The notes under the pieces were generated by a model that searched no databases, had not been told where the DNA came from, and saw only the letters and a program-made list of their open reading frames with translations. Positions 1 to 7,000 of a DNA stretch of 15,609 nucleotides are shown one piece after another. The position numbers were made by a program, and so were the translations under genes. Each line of letters starts with the position of its first letter. The stretch's first letter is position 1. The DNA comes from CAYRVX01 sp964642165 (lineage in GTDB: Bacteria; Planctomycetota; Phycisphaerae; SM23-33): assembly GCA_964642165.1 (NCBI GenBank), contig CAZXOC010000175.1, positions 1 through 15,609 of the forward strand. Direction: 5' to 3'.

Positions 1-92
1 CGGAGCCCGGCCGCGGCGGGAAACGGGACAAACCTCTTATCAGCAAAGGCGTTACGAGTGTTTCGCCGGGCGAGACGGGCGACGGGGAGGCT

Positions 93-133
93 GATTGTCC
101 AAAATGGGGTCGATTGTCCAAAATCTGGACAAT
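93..133. promoter_or_regulatory. Three ATTGTCCA half-sites, two forming a perfect inverted repeat
   Basis: The 13-mer GATTGTCCAAAAT occurs at 93-105 and again at 112-124, a period of 19 bp. The second copy forms a perfect 8-bp inverted repeat: ATTGTCCA (113-120), 5-nt spacer (121-125), TGGACAAT (126-133). This layout is what a dimeric repressor operator with an extra half-site looks like. The regulator is not identifiable. The site lies directly next to another palindrome at 134-162. Confidence 0.5.
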
Positions 134-162
134 GCTAAGTACTTGTTATAACAAGTGTTAGC
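134..162. promoter_or_regulatory. Perfect 16-bp palindrome within a longer dyad, operator-like
   Basis: Positions 141-156 read ACTTGTTATAACAAGT, a perfect 16-bp palindrome without a loop. It is flanked by a second pair of arms, GCTAA (134-138) and TTAGC (158-162). The absence of a loop and of a T-run argues against a transcription terminator. The ACTxGT-N4-ACxAGT layout resembles operators of the GntR/HutC type such as the DasR site; that comparison is from memory of the family and is inference. Confidence 0.5.
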
Positions 163-362
163 CTGATTTCGGGCCCCTTGGGAAGCCCCACGATTGGACA
201 GTTCTGCCACAATCGATCTAGACTTATGGGCGTTTCCCGGGGCGCGATGCACCGCGGCCAGAGACGCTGGAATTTCGCCGGAAGTGTCGAAAAGTGTCGC
301 GCAACGGCGCGTTCGTCGGGGCGGGCGGCCTTGTCCCCGGTCGTGCGAACGGGATGCCGAGC

Positions 363-2699
363 TCACTGTCGCAGCATCTCCCCCAGGAGGAACTTCGCGG
401 CGCGCTTGTCGGGGATGCGTCCGCGGACGGCGCTGTCGAGGTCGGTCATGGCGAAGGCGGGCACGGCCGCCCCGACGCACGAGGGGCAGCCGTCCTCGCA
501 GGCACATTGGAGGATCACATCCCGGACGGTCTCGAGGATGCGGTCCATGCACTCCATGCAGCGGCGGGCGTAGCCCATGCCGCCGGGGTAGCGGTCGTAG
601 AGGAACAGCGCGTCGCGCCCGAGGTTGGAGGCGTCGACGACCGTGCCGATGTCCTGGGTGTCGCACATGACGAAGAGCTGGGCGACCTCGACCATCACGT
701 TGGCCACCCCGATCAGCGCCTCGCCGACGACGAGCCCCTCGTCCATGACCCGCCGGGCGATCTCCTCGGCGGGCGCGAGCCACGTCGCGACGGTCTCGAG
801 CGTCTGGCTGGGCAGCTCGAGCTCCTCGAAGCCCAGGCTGTCGCGCGACTGGAAGCGGATCTTGCGGAACATGGGGATGGTCGTGGTGACGGTCACGTCG
901 CCGAAGCCCAGCTCGCCGCCGCCGCAGGGCGCCATCTCGGCCGCCTCGTCGATGCGGATCTGCGAGCTCTGCACCGATTGCGTGTAGTAGTCCAGGTCGC
1001 GCCGCTCCACGAACGCCACCTTCTTCACCAGGTCCAGCTTGTTGACGAAGTACGTCTCGCCGGCGTGGAGGTAGACGGCGTGGTCGTGGAGCTGGCTCAG
1101 CGCGGAGACCTCGTCCATCGTGCCGATGACCTTCTCCCCGGCCGCCTCGTCCTGGATCGTGTACACCGCGCCGGCGATGTTCCGCAGGTTCACTCCCGCG
1201 GCGGGGTAGTCCGAGCACGCCCAGTACCACTTCTCGTCGATGTGGCGGACGGCCTGGTCCTCCTCGAGCAGCTCGAGCACGACGTCGGCGTACGGGCCGA
1301 AGCGCCCCGCCTCGGCGTCGCCGAGAGGCAGCTCGTACACCGCGCAGCGGATGTGGTCCACCACGATGTGGGGGTTGTCGGGGTCGACGACGGCCTGCTC
1401 GGGATTCTGGGCGAAGAGGTACCGGCAGTGGGTCATCAGGTACTGGTCGGTGGGCGAGTTCTGGGCGATGAGGAAGACGATGGACTCGTCCTGGCCCCGC
1501 CCGGCGCGTCCGGCCTGCTGCCAGAGGCTGGCGATGGTGCCGGGGTAGCCCACGATGATGCAGGCGTCGAGCGAGCCGATGTCGATGCCCAGCTCCAGGG
1601 CGTTGGTGCTGGCGACGCCGAGGATCTCGCGCTCGACGAGCTGGCGCTCGATCTCGCGCCGCTCCTCGGGCAGGTAGCCGCCGCGGTAGGCGCGAACGGC
1701 GCCGGCGAGCTTGCGCGAGACCGGGCGCAGCAGGTCGCGCGCGTTCTTGTAGATCAGCTCCGCCATCAGGCGCGTCCGCGTGAAGGCGATCGTCTGGATG
1801 CCCTCCTGGACGAGGGCGGCCATCAGGTAGACCGCCTCCCACAGCGGGCTGCGGCGGTCGCCGCCGGTGCGGAAGTCGCCCTCCTTTCCCCGGGCGGCCG
1901 TCTCCAGCGGCGGCGGGTTCCACAGGACGAATCGCTTCAGCCCGCGCGGCGAGCCGTCGCGGGTGACCAGGTCCATCTCGCGCCCGGTGATGCGCTCGGC
2001 GTGCTCCTTGGGGTTGGCGATGGTGGCGGAGCAGCAGACGAACTGCGGCTGCGAGCCGTAGTGCCCGCAGATCCGCTCGAGCCGCCGCAGGACGTTGGCC
2101 AGGTGCGAGCCGAACACGCCGCGGTAGGCGTGGACCTCGTCGATCACGACGAACTTGAGGTGCGTGAAGAAGCGGTTCCAGCGCGCGTGGTTCGGCAGGA
2201 TGCCCTGGTGGAGCATGTCGGGGTTGGTCAGGATGAAGTGCCCCGCGTTGCGCAGGCGGCGCCGAAGCGTCTGGGGCGTGTCGCCGTCGTACGTCCCGGC
2301 GAGGAAGTCCGCGCCCGCCTCCGGGCGGTGGAAGCGACCGATCCCCCGAAGCTGGTCCTGCGCCAACGCCTTCGTGGGGAACAGGAACAGCGCCGTGGTC
2401 ATCGGCTCGGCGATGGCCGCCTCCACCACCGGGATGGTGTAGCACAGCGTCTTGCCGCTGGCCGTGCCCGTCACGATGACGACGTGGCGCCCCTGGCGGA
2501 CCTTGGCGACGGCCTCGGCCTGGTGGGCGTAGAGCTGCTCGATCCCCTCGGCGGCGAGGGCCTGAGCCACGACCGGATGCATCCCGTCTGCCAGGGCGGT
2601 GTGCGAGGCCGGGCGCCGCGGCAGCGCCTCGACGTGCTGCACCTGCCGGCGGAAGAAGTCGCGGCCTCTGAGTCGCTGGAGGAACGTCTCGCCTTCCAT
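363..2699 (-). CDS. mrfA: MrfA-type DEAD/DEAH-box DNA helicase with C-terminal Cys4 (DUF1998) domain
   Basis: This 778-residue superfamily 2 helicase matches the MrfA/YprA family, which in B. subtilis (about 750 residues) unwinds DNA in mitomycin C repair together with MrfB. Visible motifs: Q-like HQAEA near 60, Walker A TGTASGKT with Lys83, FPTKALAQDQ near 107-116, TNPDMLH near 158-164, Walker B DEVH at 187-190, SAT at 224-226, STNALELGIDIG near 364-375, and arginine-finger motif QQAGRAGRG at 394-402. The C-terminal region carries the family's four-cysteine cluster at Cys732, 734, 738 and 741 (CxCxxxCxxC). The ATG lies 9 nt after the stop of the other helicase, with only a weak purine run as ribosome site, so translation is probably coupled. 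Of the two helicases this one looks more like B. subtilis MrfA in length and motif wording. No key residue is missing. The family call is firm; mitomycin specificity is inferred. Confidence 0.92.
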   Translation of the reverse strand: MEGETFLQRLRGRDFFRRQVQHVEALPRRPASHTALADGMHPVVAQALAAEGIEQLYAHQAEAVAKVRQGRHVVIVTGTASGKTLCYTIPVVEAAIAEPMTTALFLFPTKALAQDQLRGIGRFHRPEAGADFLAGTYDGDTPQTLRRRLRNAGHFILTNPDMLHQGILPNHARWNRFFTHLKFVVIDEVHAYRGVFGSHLANVLRRLERICGHYGSQPQFVCCSATIANPKEHAERITGREMDLVTRDGSPRGLKRFVLWNPPPLETAARGKEGDFRTGGDRRSPLWEAVYLMAALVQEGIQTIAFTRTRLMAELIYKNARDLLRPVSRKLAGAVRAYRGGYLPEERREIERQLVEREILGVASTNALELGIDIGSLDACIIVGYPGTIASLWQQAGRAGRGQDESIVFLIAQNSPTDQYLMTHCRYLFAQNPEQAVVDPDNPHIVVDHIRCAVYELPLGDAEAGRFGPYADVVLELLEEDQAVRHIDEKWYWACSDYPAAGVNLRNIAGAVYTIQDEAAGEKVIGTMDEVSALSQLHDHAVYLHAGETYFVNKLDLVKKVAFVERRDLDYYTQSVQSSQIRIDEAAEMAPCGGGELGFGDVTVTTTIPMFRKIRFQSRDSLGFEELELPSQTLETVATWLAPAEEIARRVMDEGLVVGEALIGVANVMVEVAQLFVMCDTQDIGTVVDASNLGRDALFLYDRYPGGMGYARRCMECMDRILETVRDVILQCACEDGCPSCVGAAVPAFAMTDLDSAVRGRIPDKRAAKFLLGEMLRQ

Positions 2700-2708
2700 G
2701 GTGGGCCC

Positions 2709-5552
2709 TTAGTTATCGGCGTCGCGCTTCTTCTTCAACCTCTTGGCCCGGGCGGCGAGCGAGTCGCCGAGGCGGATGTCCTTGCCGGGGGCCTGCTTCG
2801 CCTCATCGGCGGGCGGCTGATCGGCGTCCGGCGCCGGCGCCTTCGCCCGCGCGGGGCGCCCGGGGAAGTCCGTCGGGCGGACCACGCCGCCGGGCTGCTT
2901 CGTGCCCGGCGGGGCGGGCTGACCCGGCGCGTCGGGCGGCAGGCCGTCGTGACCGAGCTTCTTCGCCAGGCGCTTGCGAAGGTTCTTGTGGAAGTCGATC
3001 CGGCGCCCGGCGCGGCGGTCGACGTCGGGCAGGTCGAGCGTCTTGGTGTCCTCCGGGGCGGGGTACTCCGTCTTCACCTCCGGCTCGGGCTTGATGGGGT
3101 GGAAGACCTCCGGCTCGCGCATCCGCTCCAGCCGCCGGCGCAGCGCCCGCTCGAGGCGGACCTCTTCGCCCTCGTCGCCGTCGCTCAGCGCCGCCGCGTC
3201 CGGGCAGGCCAGGTTCGCCCCGTCGCCCAGGAGGCCCTCCAGGATCATCCGGGCCGCCGCCTTGGAGGGGATGCTCGCCTCGCCGCGCTGCACGTCCCAG
3301 ACGGCGTACTGCCGCAGCGGCTTGCCCGTGCAGCAGGGGCAGCCGTCCTCGCAGGGGCAGTTCCGGATGTTCTCGAGCACGGCCGGCATGATGAGGTGCA
3401 GCCGCTCGTAGGCCTCGCGCGTGAAGCCCAGGCCGTACGGGATGCGCTCGTAGATGAAGATGGTGTTCCACGGCGAGTTGGCCGAGCCGATGGTGTGGGA
3501 GAACGACAGCGTGTCGCAGGTGATGAAGAGAGGCAGGAGGATGCGCGTGGCGTAGCCGACGCCGCGCAGGCCGGCGTGGCCGTCGAGCCCGGCCTTGCGG
3601 AGCCGCTCCATCACCTCCTCGGGCGGGACGAGCCAGAGGGCCATTGTCTCGAGCTGGAACCGCGGCAGGTCCACCGGGTGGATGCTGATCGCGTCCAGCT
3701 CGTAGAAGCGGATCTTCTCGTACAGGAGGTTCTCGAAGTAGGCGGTCGCCTCGCCCCAGTAGGCCGTCCCCGTCCCGAAGGGCTTCTCGCGCAGGCGGGC
3801 GTCGACGTGGTGGATGTCCGTCCCGCCGATCGGCTGGGTGTAGTAGTCCACCTCCTCTCGCTTCACCCGGGCGATGTACTTGTCCTCGATGTCCAGCTCC
3901 AGCACGCGGTAGCTGTCGCCGCGGTGGAAGTAGATCGCCTCGGGGTGCAGGATCGGCGGGGCGTCGAACTTGTTCACCTGCCCCAGCACCGCCCCCGTGT
4001 CGACGTCCTCGATGACCACGTTGCGGTCGGCCGTGTCGCGAAGGCCCGTCTCGTGCTGCGGCGTCTCGCCGGCCGCGTGGTACCACGTGCCCTTGATCCG
4101 CCGAACCTTGCGGTTGTCCTGGAGCACCCGCAGCACCGTCTCGACGTGCGGGCCGAACAGGCCCGCCTCCGCCGCCGCCAGCGGGCGCTCGTGCGCCGCG
4201 CAGCGCAGGTGGTTCGTCGTCACGAACGGGTTGTCCGGGTCGACGACGGCCCGCTCGATCGGGCGCTCGAACAGGTACTCCGGGTGGCTCATCACGTACT
4301 GATTAATGGCCGTGTCCAGCCCCACCAGCACCACCAGGGCGTCGTCGCGCCCGCGCCCGGCGCGCCCGGACTGCTGGAGGAAGCTCGCCAGCGTGCCCGG
4401 GTAGCCCACGACGATGCACGCCTCCAGGGCCCCCACGTCGATGCCCAGCTCCAGCGCGCGGGTGCAGCTGACGCCCAGCAGCTCGCCGTCGAAGAGCCGC
4501 CGCTCGATCTCGCGGCGTTCGGCGGCCTGGTAGCCGCCGCGGTACGGGGTGACCTTCTTCACCAGGTGGGGCGCGGTCTCGCGGAGCGTCTCGCAGACGT
4601 AGCGATGGACCATCTCGGCGGTCATCTTGGCCTTGCAGAACGTGATGGTCGCCGTGCCGCGGCGGACCAGCTCGGCCATCAGCTCGTGGGCCTCGACGTT
4701 CGCGCTGCGGCGCGAGCGCCAGTCGCGCCCGCGGATGCGCGGCGGGTTCCAGAACACGTACAGCCGCCGGCCGCGCGGGCTGCCGTCCCGGTCCACCAGC
4801 GTCATCCGCCGCCCGGTCAGGCGCTCGGCCAGCTCCCTCGGGTTGGCGATGGTCGCCGAGCAGCAGAGGATCTGCGGGCGGCTCCCGTAGTGCTGGCAGA
4901 CGCGCTGGAACCGCCGCAGCAGGTTGCCCATGTTCGAGCCGAACATGCCGTTGTAGACGTGCAGCTCGTCGAGCACGAGGTAGCGCAGGTGCGCCAGCAA
5001 TCCCGCCCAGCGGGCGTGCTGGGGCATCAGCGCCGCGTGGATCATGTCCGGGTTGGACAGCAGCACCCGCGCGTGGTCGCGGAGCTTGCGGCGCGTGTTG
5101 GGCGGCGTGTCGCCGTCGTACACGCCGGCCAGAACGTCCCCCAGCCCCGCGGCGTCCAGCCCGGCGCGGAACGTCTTGAACTGGTCCTGGCAGAGGGCCT
5201 TCATGGGGAACAGCAGCAGCGCCGTGCCGGCGCCCGCCGAACGCCCCCCGCCACCGCCGCGCCCGGCGAGCATCTCCGCGATCGGCACGACGTAGCAGAG
5301 GCTCTTGCCGCTGGCCGTGCCCGTCACGACGACCACGTCCTGGCCGTCCAGGGCGGCGGAGATGGCCTCCGCCTGGTGGCTGTACAGCCGCTCGACGCCC
5401 GCCGCGGCCAGCATCCGCCGCGTCGACGCCGACAGCTCGGGCTCCGCCCGCGCGTAGGCTGCCTCCCGCGCCGGGACCTCGTGCACGTGCACGATCTGGT
5501 CCCGGTACGTCGGCAAGCTCCGCAGCTCTCTCAGGAAGCCGTCTACGTCCAT
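2709..5552 (-). CDS. Second MrfA-like DEAD/DEAH-box helicase with DUF1998 domain and a long charged C-terminal tail
   Basis: This 947-residue protein is a paralogue of the helicase encoded just downstream. From the ATG at 5552: Walker A TGTASGKS (Lys83), DELH at 195-198, SAT at 232-234, TRALELGIDVG near 364-374, QQSGRAGRG at 393-401, and the cysteine cluster at Cys732, 734, 738 and 741 (with an extra Cys740). The helicase and DUF1998 parts end near residue 775. They are followed by about 170 residues rich in Pro, Lys, Arg, Asp and Glu that the neighbour lacks; these look disordered and hold basic helical stretches near 800-812 and 855-866. An in-frame TTG two codons upstream (5558) is an alternative start; I prefer ATG. 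No strong Shine-Dalgarno is visible. A good promoter sits about 30 nt upstream. It is probably a DNA repair helicase working with MrfB or in place of its neighbour. Confidence 0.9.
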   Translation of the reverse strand: MDVDGFLRELRSLPTYRDQIVHVHEVPAREAAYARAEPELSASTRRMLAAAGVERLYSHQAEAISAALDGQDVVVVTGTASGKSLCYVVPIAEMLAGRGGGGGRSAGAGTALLLFPMKALCQDQFKTFRAGLDAAGLGDVLAGVYDGDTPPNTRRKLRDHARVLLSNPDMIHAALMPQHARWAGLLAHLRYLVLDELHVYNGMFGSNMGNLLRRFQRVCQHYGSRPQILCCSATIANPRELAERLTGRRMTLVDRDGSPRGRRLYVFWNPPRIRGRDWRSRRSANVEAHELMAELVRRGTATITFCKAKMTAEMVHRYVCETLRETAPHLVKKVTPYRGGYQAAERREIERRLFDGELLGVSCTRALELGIDVGALEACIVVGYPGTLASFLQQSGRAGRGRDDALVVLVGLDTAINQYVMSHPEYLFERPIERAVVDPDNPFVTTNHLRCAAHERPLAAAEAGLFGPHVETVLRVLQDNRKVRRIKGTWYHAAGETPQHETGLRDTADRNVVIEDVDTGAVLGQVNKFDAPPILHPEAIYFHRGDSYRVLELDIEDKYIARVKREEVDYYTQPIGGTDIHHVDARLREKPFGTGTAYWGEATAYFENLLYEKIRFYELDAISIHPVDLPRFQLETMALWLVPPEEVMERLRKAGLDGHAGLRGVGYATRILLPLFITCDTLSFSHTIGSANSPWNTIFIYERIPYGLGFTREAYERLHLIMPAVLENIRNCPCEDGCPCCTGKPLRQYAVWDVQRGEASIPSKAAARMILEGLLGDGANLACPDAAALSDGDEGEEVRLERALRRRLERMREPEVFHPIKPEPEVKTEYPAPEDTKTLDLPDVDRRAGRRIDFHKNLRKRLAKKLGHDGLPPDAPGQPAPPGTKQPGGVVRPTDFPGRPARAKAPAPDADQPPADEAKQAPGKDIRLGDSLAARAKRLKKKRDADN

Positions 5553-5582
5553 GGCCAACGTCCCGCCGCCAGCGCTGTCGAG

Positions 5583-5611
5583 ATTCTACCACACGACCGC
5601 CATCCGAACAA
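5583..5611 (-). promoter_or_regulatory. Sigma-70-like promoter with extended -10, upstream of the helicase pair
   Basis: On the minus strand, TTGTTC (5606-5611) and TAGAAT (5583-5588) are separated by exactly 17 bp (5589-5605). TGG precedes the -10 box (5589-5591), giving an extended -10. The ATG of the long helicase lies about 30 nt downstream, so the leader would be short. The surrounding sequence is less GC-rich than the flanking coding DNA. This is a motif reading only; no start site is known. Confidence 0.55.
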
Positions 5612-5620
5612 CAAGCGAAC
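5606..5620 (-). promoter_or_regulatory. GTTC-N7-GTTC direct repeat overlapping the -35 box, possible LexA-type site
   Basis: On the minus strand the sequence reads GTTCGCTTGTTGTTC: two GTTC tetramers seven bases apart. This is the layout of the LexA box of alphaproteobacteria. The downstream copy forms part of the -35 element of the helicase promoter, where a bound repressor would block transcription. Whether the LexA of this host recognises such a site is unknown, and eight fixed bases can occur by chance, so this is a suggestion only. Confidence 0.3.
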
Positions 5621-5664
5621 AAAGAGCGGGGAGAGCGGACAGCGGCCGGTCTTTCGCGACTGCG

Positions 5665-5838
5665 TCACCGACTCTTCGGCAGCAGCCGGATCCGGAGTGT
5701 CGGGAACCCGCGCAGCGCTGTGTCGAGCTTCCCGGTCGCGGGGGCGTGGCCGGCCTTCTGGAGGCGGACGCTGCCCGCGGAGGCACCGTCCTCGTAGAGG
5801 TCGCCCGAGAACATGCCCGTGCCCCGGCGGCCGGCCAT
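5665..5838 (-). CDS. Small 57-residue reading frame after mrfB, or the frameshifted C-terminal tail of MrfB
   Basis: An ATG at 5838 opens 57 codons ending in TGA at 5665-5667, starting 7 nt after the mrfB stop. Codon use looks truly coding: by my hand count about 93% of third positions are G or C, against about 70% at first and 60% at second positions. A G-rich stretch over the mrfB stop (GGAGGGGGGTGA) could serve as ribosome site. The product is small and basic at its C-terminus (ends LRIRLLPKSR), with no membrane segment, and I do not recognise it. The same frame stays open upstream through the G-run at the end of mrfB. Removing one G there would fuse it to MrfB through a Gly-rich linker. 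It may therefore be a separate small gene or a lost MrfB tail. Confidence 0.45.
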   Translation of the reverse strand: MAGRRGTGMFSGDLYEDGASAGSVRLQKAGHAPATGKLDTALRGFPTLRIRLLPKSR

Positions 5839-5845
5839 CTGGCCG

Positions 5846-6865
5846 TCACCCCCCTCCCCCGGACGGCGGGCCGGCGGGCATTCGGACGATCAGGTCGGCC
5901 AGCGTGACCAGGTCCAGGAAGTTGTGCTCCAGGACGGTGACCATCCGCGCGGCGTTGCCCGTGCGGACGAAGTCGTGGTACGCGTCGGGGATGAACGCGC
6001 CGGGGATGTCGTCGTGGCGCAGCCGCCCGCAGACGTGCCGCTCGAGCGTCTGAAGCCGGCAGTCGGGCAGGCAGCGCTTCCAGATCCGCCGCCCGGCATG
6101 CAGCAGGTCCAGGTGGGGTGGGTCGAGGTCGCAGGGCATGGCGTTGGCGGCCGCCCGCGCCCGCAGGAACGGCACGTCGAAGCTCTTGCCGTTGAAGGTC
6201 ACCAGCAGCCGCCGCGGCGCCGCGAGCGGAAGGAACAGCGCCAGCGCCGCGCGCTCCTCGGAGTAATCGCGGGCGAAGAACTGCCGCACGAGCAGCCCGC
6301 CCTCGTCGCAGACCATCGCGCCGATCAGGAACAGCGGCGAGGAGCCCAGGCCCGTCGTCTCCAGGTCCAGGAACATCAGGCCTTCGGGGCGGAGCGGGCC
6401 CTCGATGCCGAGGTAGTCGAGCTGCCGCCACAAGCCCGACCGCCGGTCCTCGAGGACGCCGGCAAGAGCGCCGCGCAGCGCAAGCCGGTCCGCGCTGGCG
6501 GCCCCCACGCGCCGCTCGACGACGTAGGCGACGCCGCCGTCGCGCGCGGTGGCCTCGACGCCCACCACGGCCTCTTCCAGGGTCACGTGCGGCCCGGCCG
6601 CGGGCAGCGGCGGCGCCTTCGGCGGCTCGCGCCGCGCCACGTCCCGTCGCAGGACGATCGGCTCGGGCGAGGGCTTCGCCCGCTCCGGCGCGCCCGAGGG
6701 AGCCCCCCCGCCGCGCGTGCGAAGCTTCTTGCGGATCCGCCGGCGCAGCTCGTCCGTCTCCGGCGCTTCGGAGGGTTCGGCCGCCGGCGGGCGCTCGTCG
6801 CTTCCGCCCAGCGGCTGACGGTTCAGGGCGTTCAGCCGCCTTCGGAGATCGTCCGATCGGGACAT
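5846..6865 (-). CDS. mrfB: MrfB-type DEDDh 3'-5' exonuclease (YprB/RNase H-like)
   Basis: This 339-residue protein belongs to the YprB/MrfB family, the exonuclease partner of the MrfA helicase in B. subtilis mitomycin C excision repair. The nuclease fold covers about 160-330. The expected acidic residues are all visible: FLDLET (Asp167, Glu169), FNGKSFD (Asp230), and HNFLD (His314, Asp318). Residues 1-90 are a low-complexity, Pro- and Arg-rich extension with two similar basic stretches, DDLRRRLNAL (5-14) and DELRRRIRKKL (38-48). I start at the ATG at 6865, preceded by GAGAGC at 6873-6878 with a 7-nt spacer. An in-frame ATG at 6937 would add 24 residues lacking any conserved look. The C-terminus ends in Gly-rich SGGGG encoded by a G-run, and the protein is shorter than B. 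subtilis YprB (about 410 residues). The two MrfA-type helicases downstream on the same strand support the assignment. Confidence 0.88.
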   Translation of the reverse strand: MSRSDDLRRRLNALNRQPLGGSDERPPAAEPSEAPETDELRRRIRKKLRTRGGGAPSGAPERAKPSPEPIVLRRDVARREPPKAPPLPAAGPHVTLEEAVVGVEATARDGGVAYVVERRVGAASADRLALRGALAGVLEDRRSGLWRQLDYLGIEGPLRPEGLMFLDLETTGLGSSPLFLIGAMVCDEGGLLVRQFFARDYSEERAALALFLPLAAPRRLLVTFNGKSFDVPFLRARAAANAMPCDLDPPHLDLLHAGRRIWKRCLPDCRLQTLERHVCGRLRHDDIPGAFIPDAYHDFVRTGNAARMVTVLEHNFLDLVTLADLIVRMPAGPPSGGGG

Positions 6866-6904
6866 GGCTGCCGCTCTCGCGGGACGGGGCGCGACGGCCC
6901 GACG

Positions 6905-6945
6905 CACGCCCCATCCATCCGCCTCATCGGGCTCCACGCCCCATC
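6905..6945. repeat. 11-bp direct repeat, 30-bp period, in the mrfB leader
   Basis: CACGCCCCATC occurs at 6905-6915 and 6935-6945. The 30-bp period is close to three helical turns, so both copies face the same side of the DNA. One copy overlaps the candidate mrfB -10 box and the other lies in the leader. They could be activator or repressor sites, or chance in GC-rich DNA. Confidence 0.35.
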
Positions 6946-6971
6946 GTACCCCGCGCGGAACGAGCCGACAA
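6943..6971 (-). promoter_or_regulatory. Possible sigma-70-like promoter upstream of mrfB
   Basis: On the minus strand TTGTCG (6966-6971) and TACGAT (6943-6948) lie exactly 17 bp apart, each matching four of six consensus bases. Initiation would fall near 6936, leaving a leader of about 70 nt before the mrfB ATG at 6865. The -10 box overlaps one copy of an 11-bp direct repeat. Matches are modest, so confidence is limited. Confidence 0.35.
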
Positions 6972-7000
6972 CGCGTAAGGCGGCGGCGCCGGCCGAGGCC

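Larger units (their letters stand above)
1..362. other. Gene-free region downstream of the helicase pair
   Basis: I find no convincing reading frame here on either strand. The stretch from about 90 to 220 is clearly richer in A and T than the rest of the window and carries the palindromic repeats listed separately. The 200-362 part is GC-rich and contains a short direct repeat (AAGTGTCG at 282-289 and 292-299) but no clear terminator with a U-tract for the minus-strand helicase ending at 363. The palindromes probably serve a gene beyond the left edge, because the only gene next to them ends here rather than starts. Confidence 0.6.

Noticed and set aside
171..190. GGGCCCC...GCCCC stem-like sequence in the left intergenic region
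   Set aside because: Pairing is ambiguous and interrupted, with no U-tract; not enough for a terminator call.
294..6053. Very long open frame on the plus strand opposite the repair genes
   Set aside because: It is a shadow caused by high GC. It lies antisense to two helicases and most of an exonuclease with full motif sets, and its translation is low-complexity without recognisable domains.
6866..6937. Extra 24 N-terminal residues of MrfB from an ATG at 6937
   Set aside because: The segment overlaps the candidate leader with direct repeats, lacks conserved look, and the ATG at 6865 has a better placed ribosome site.
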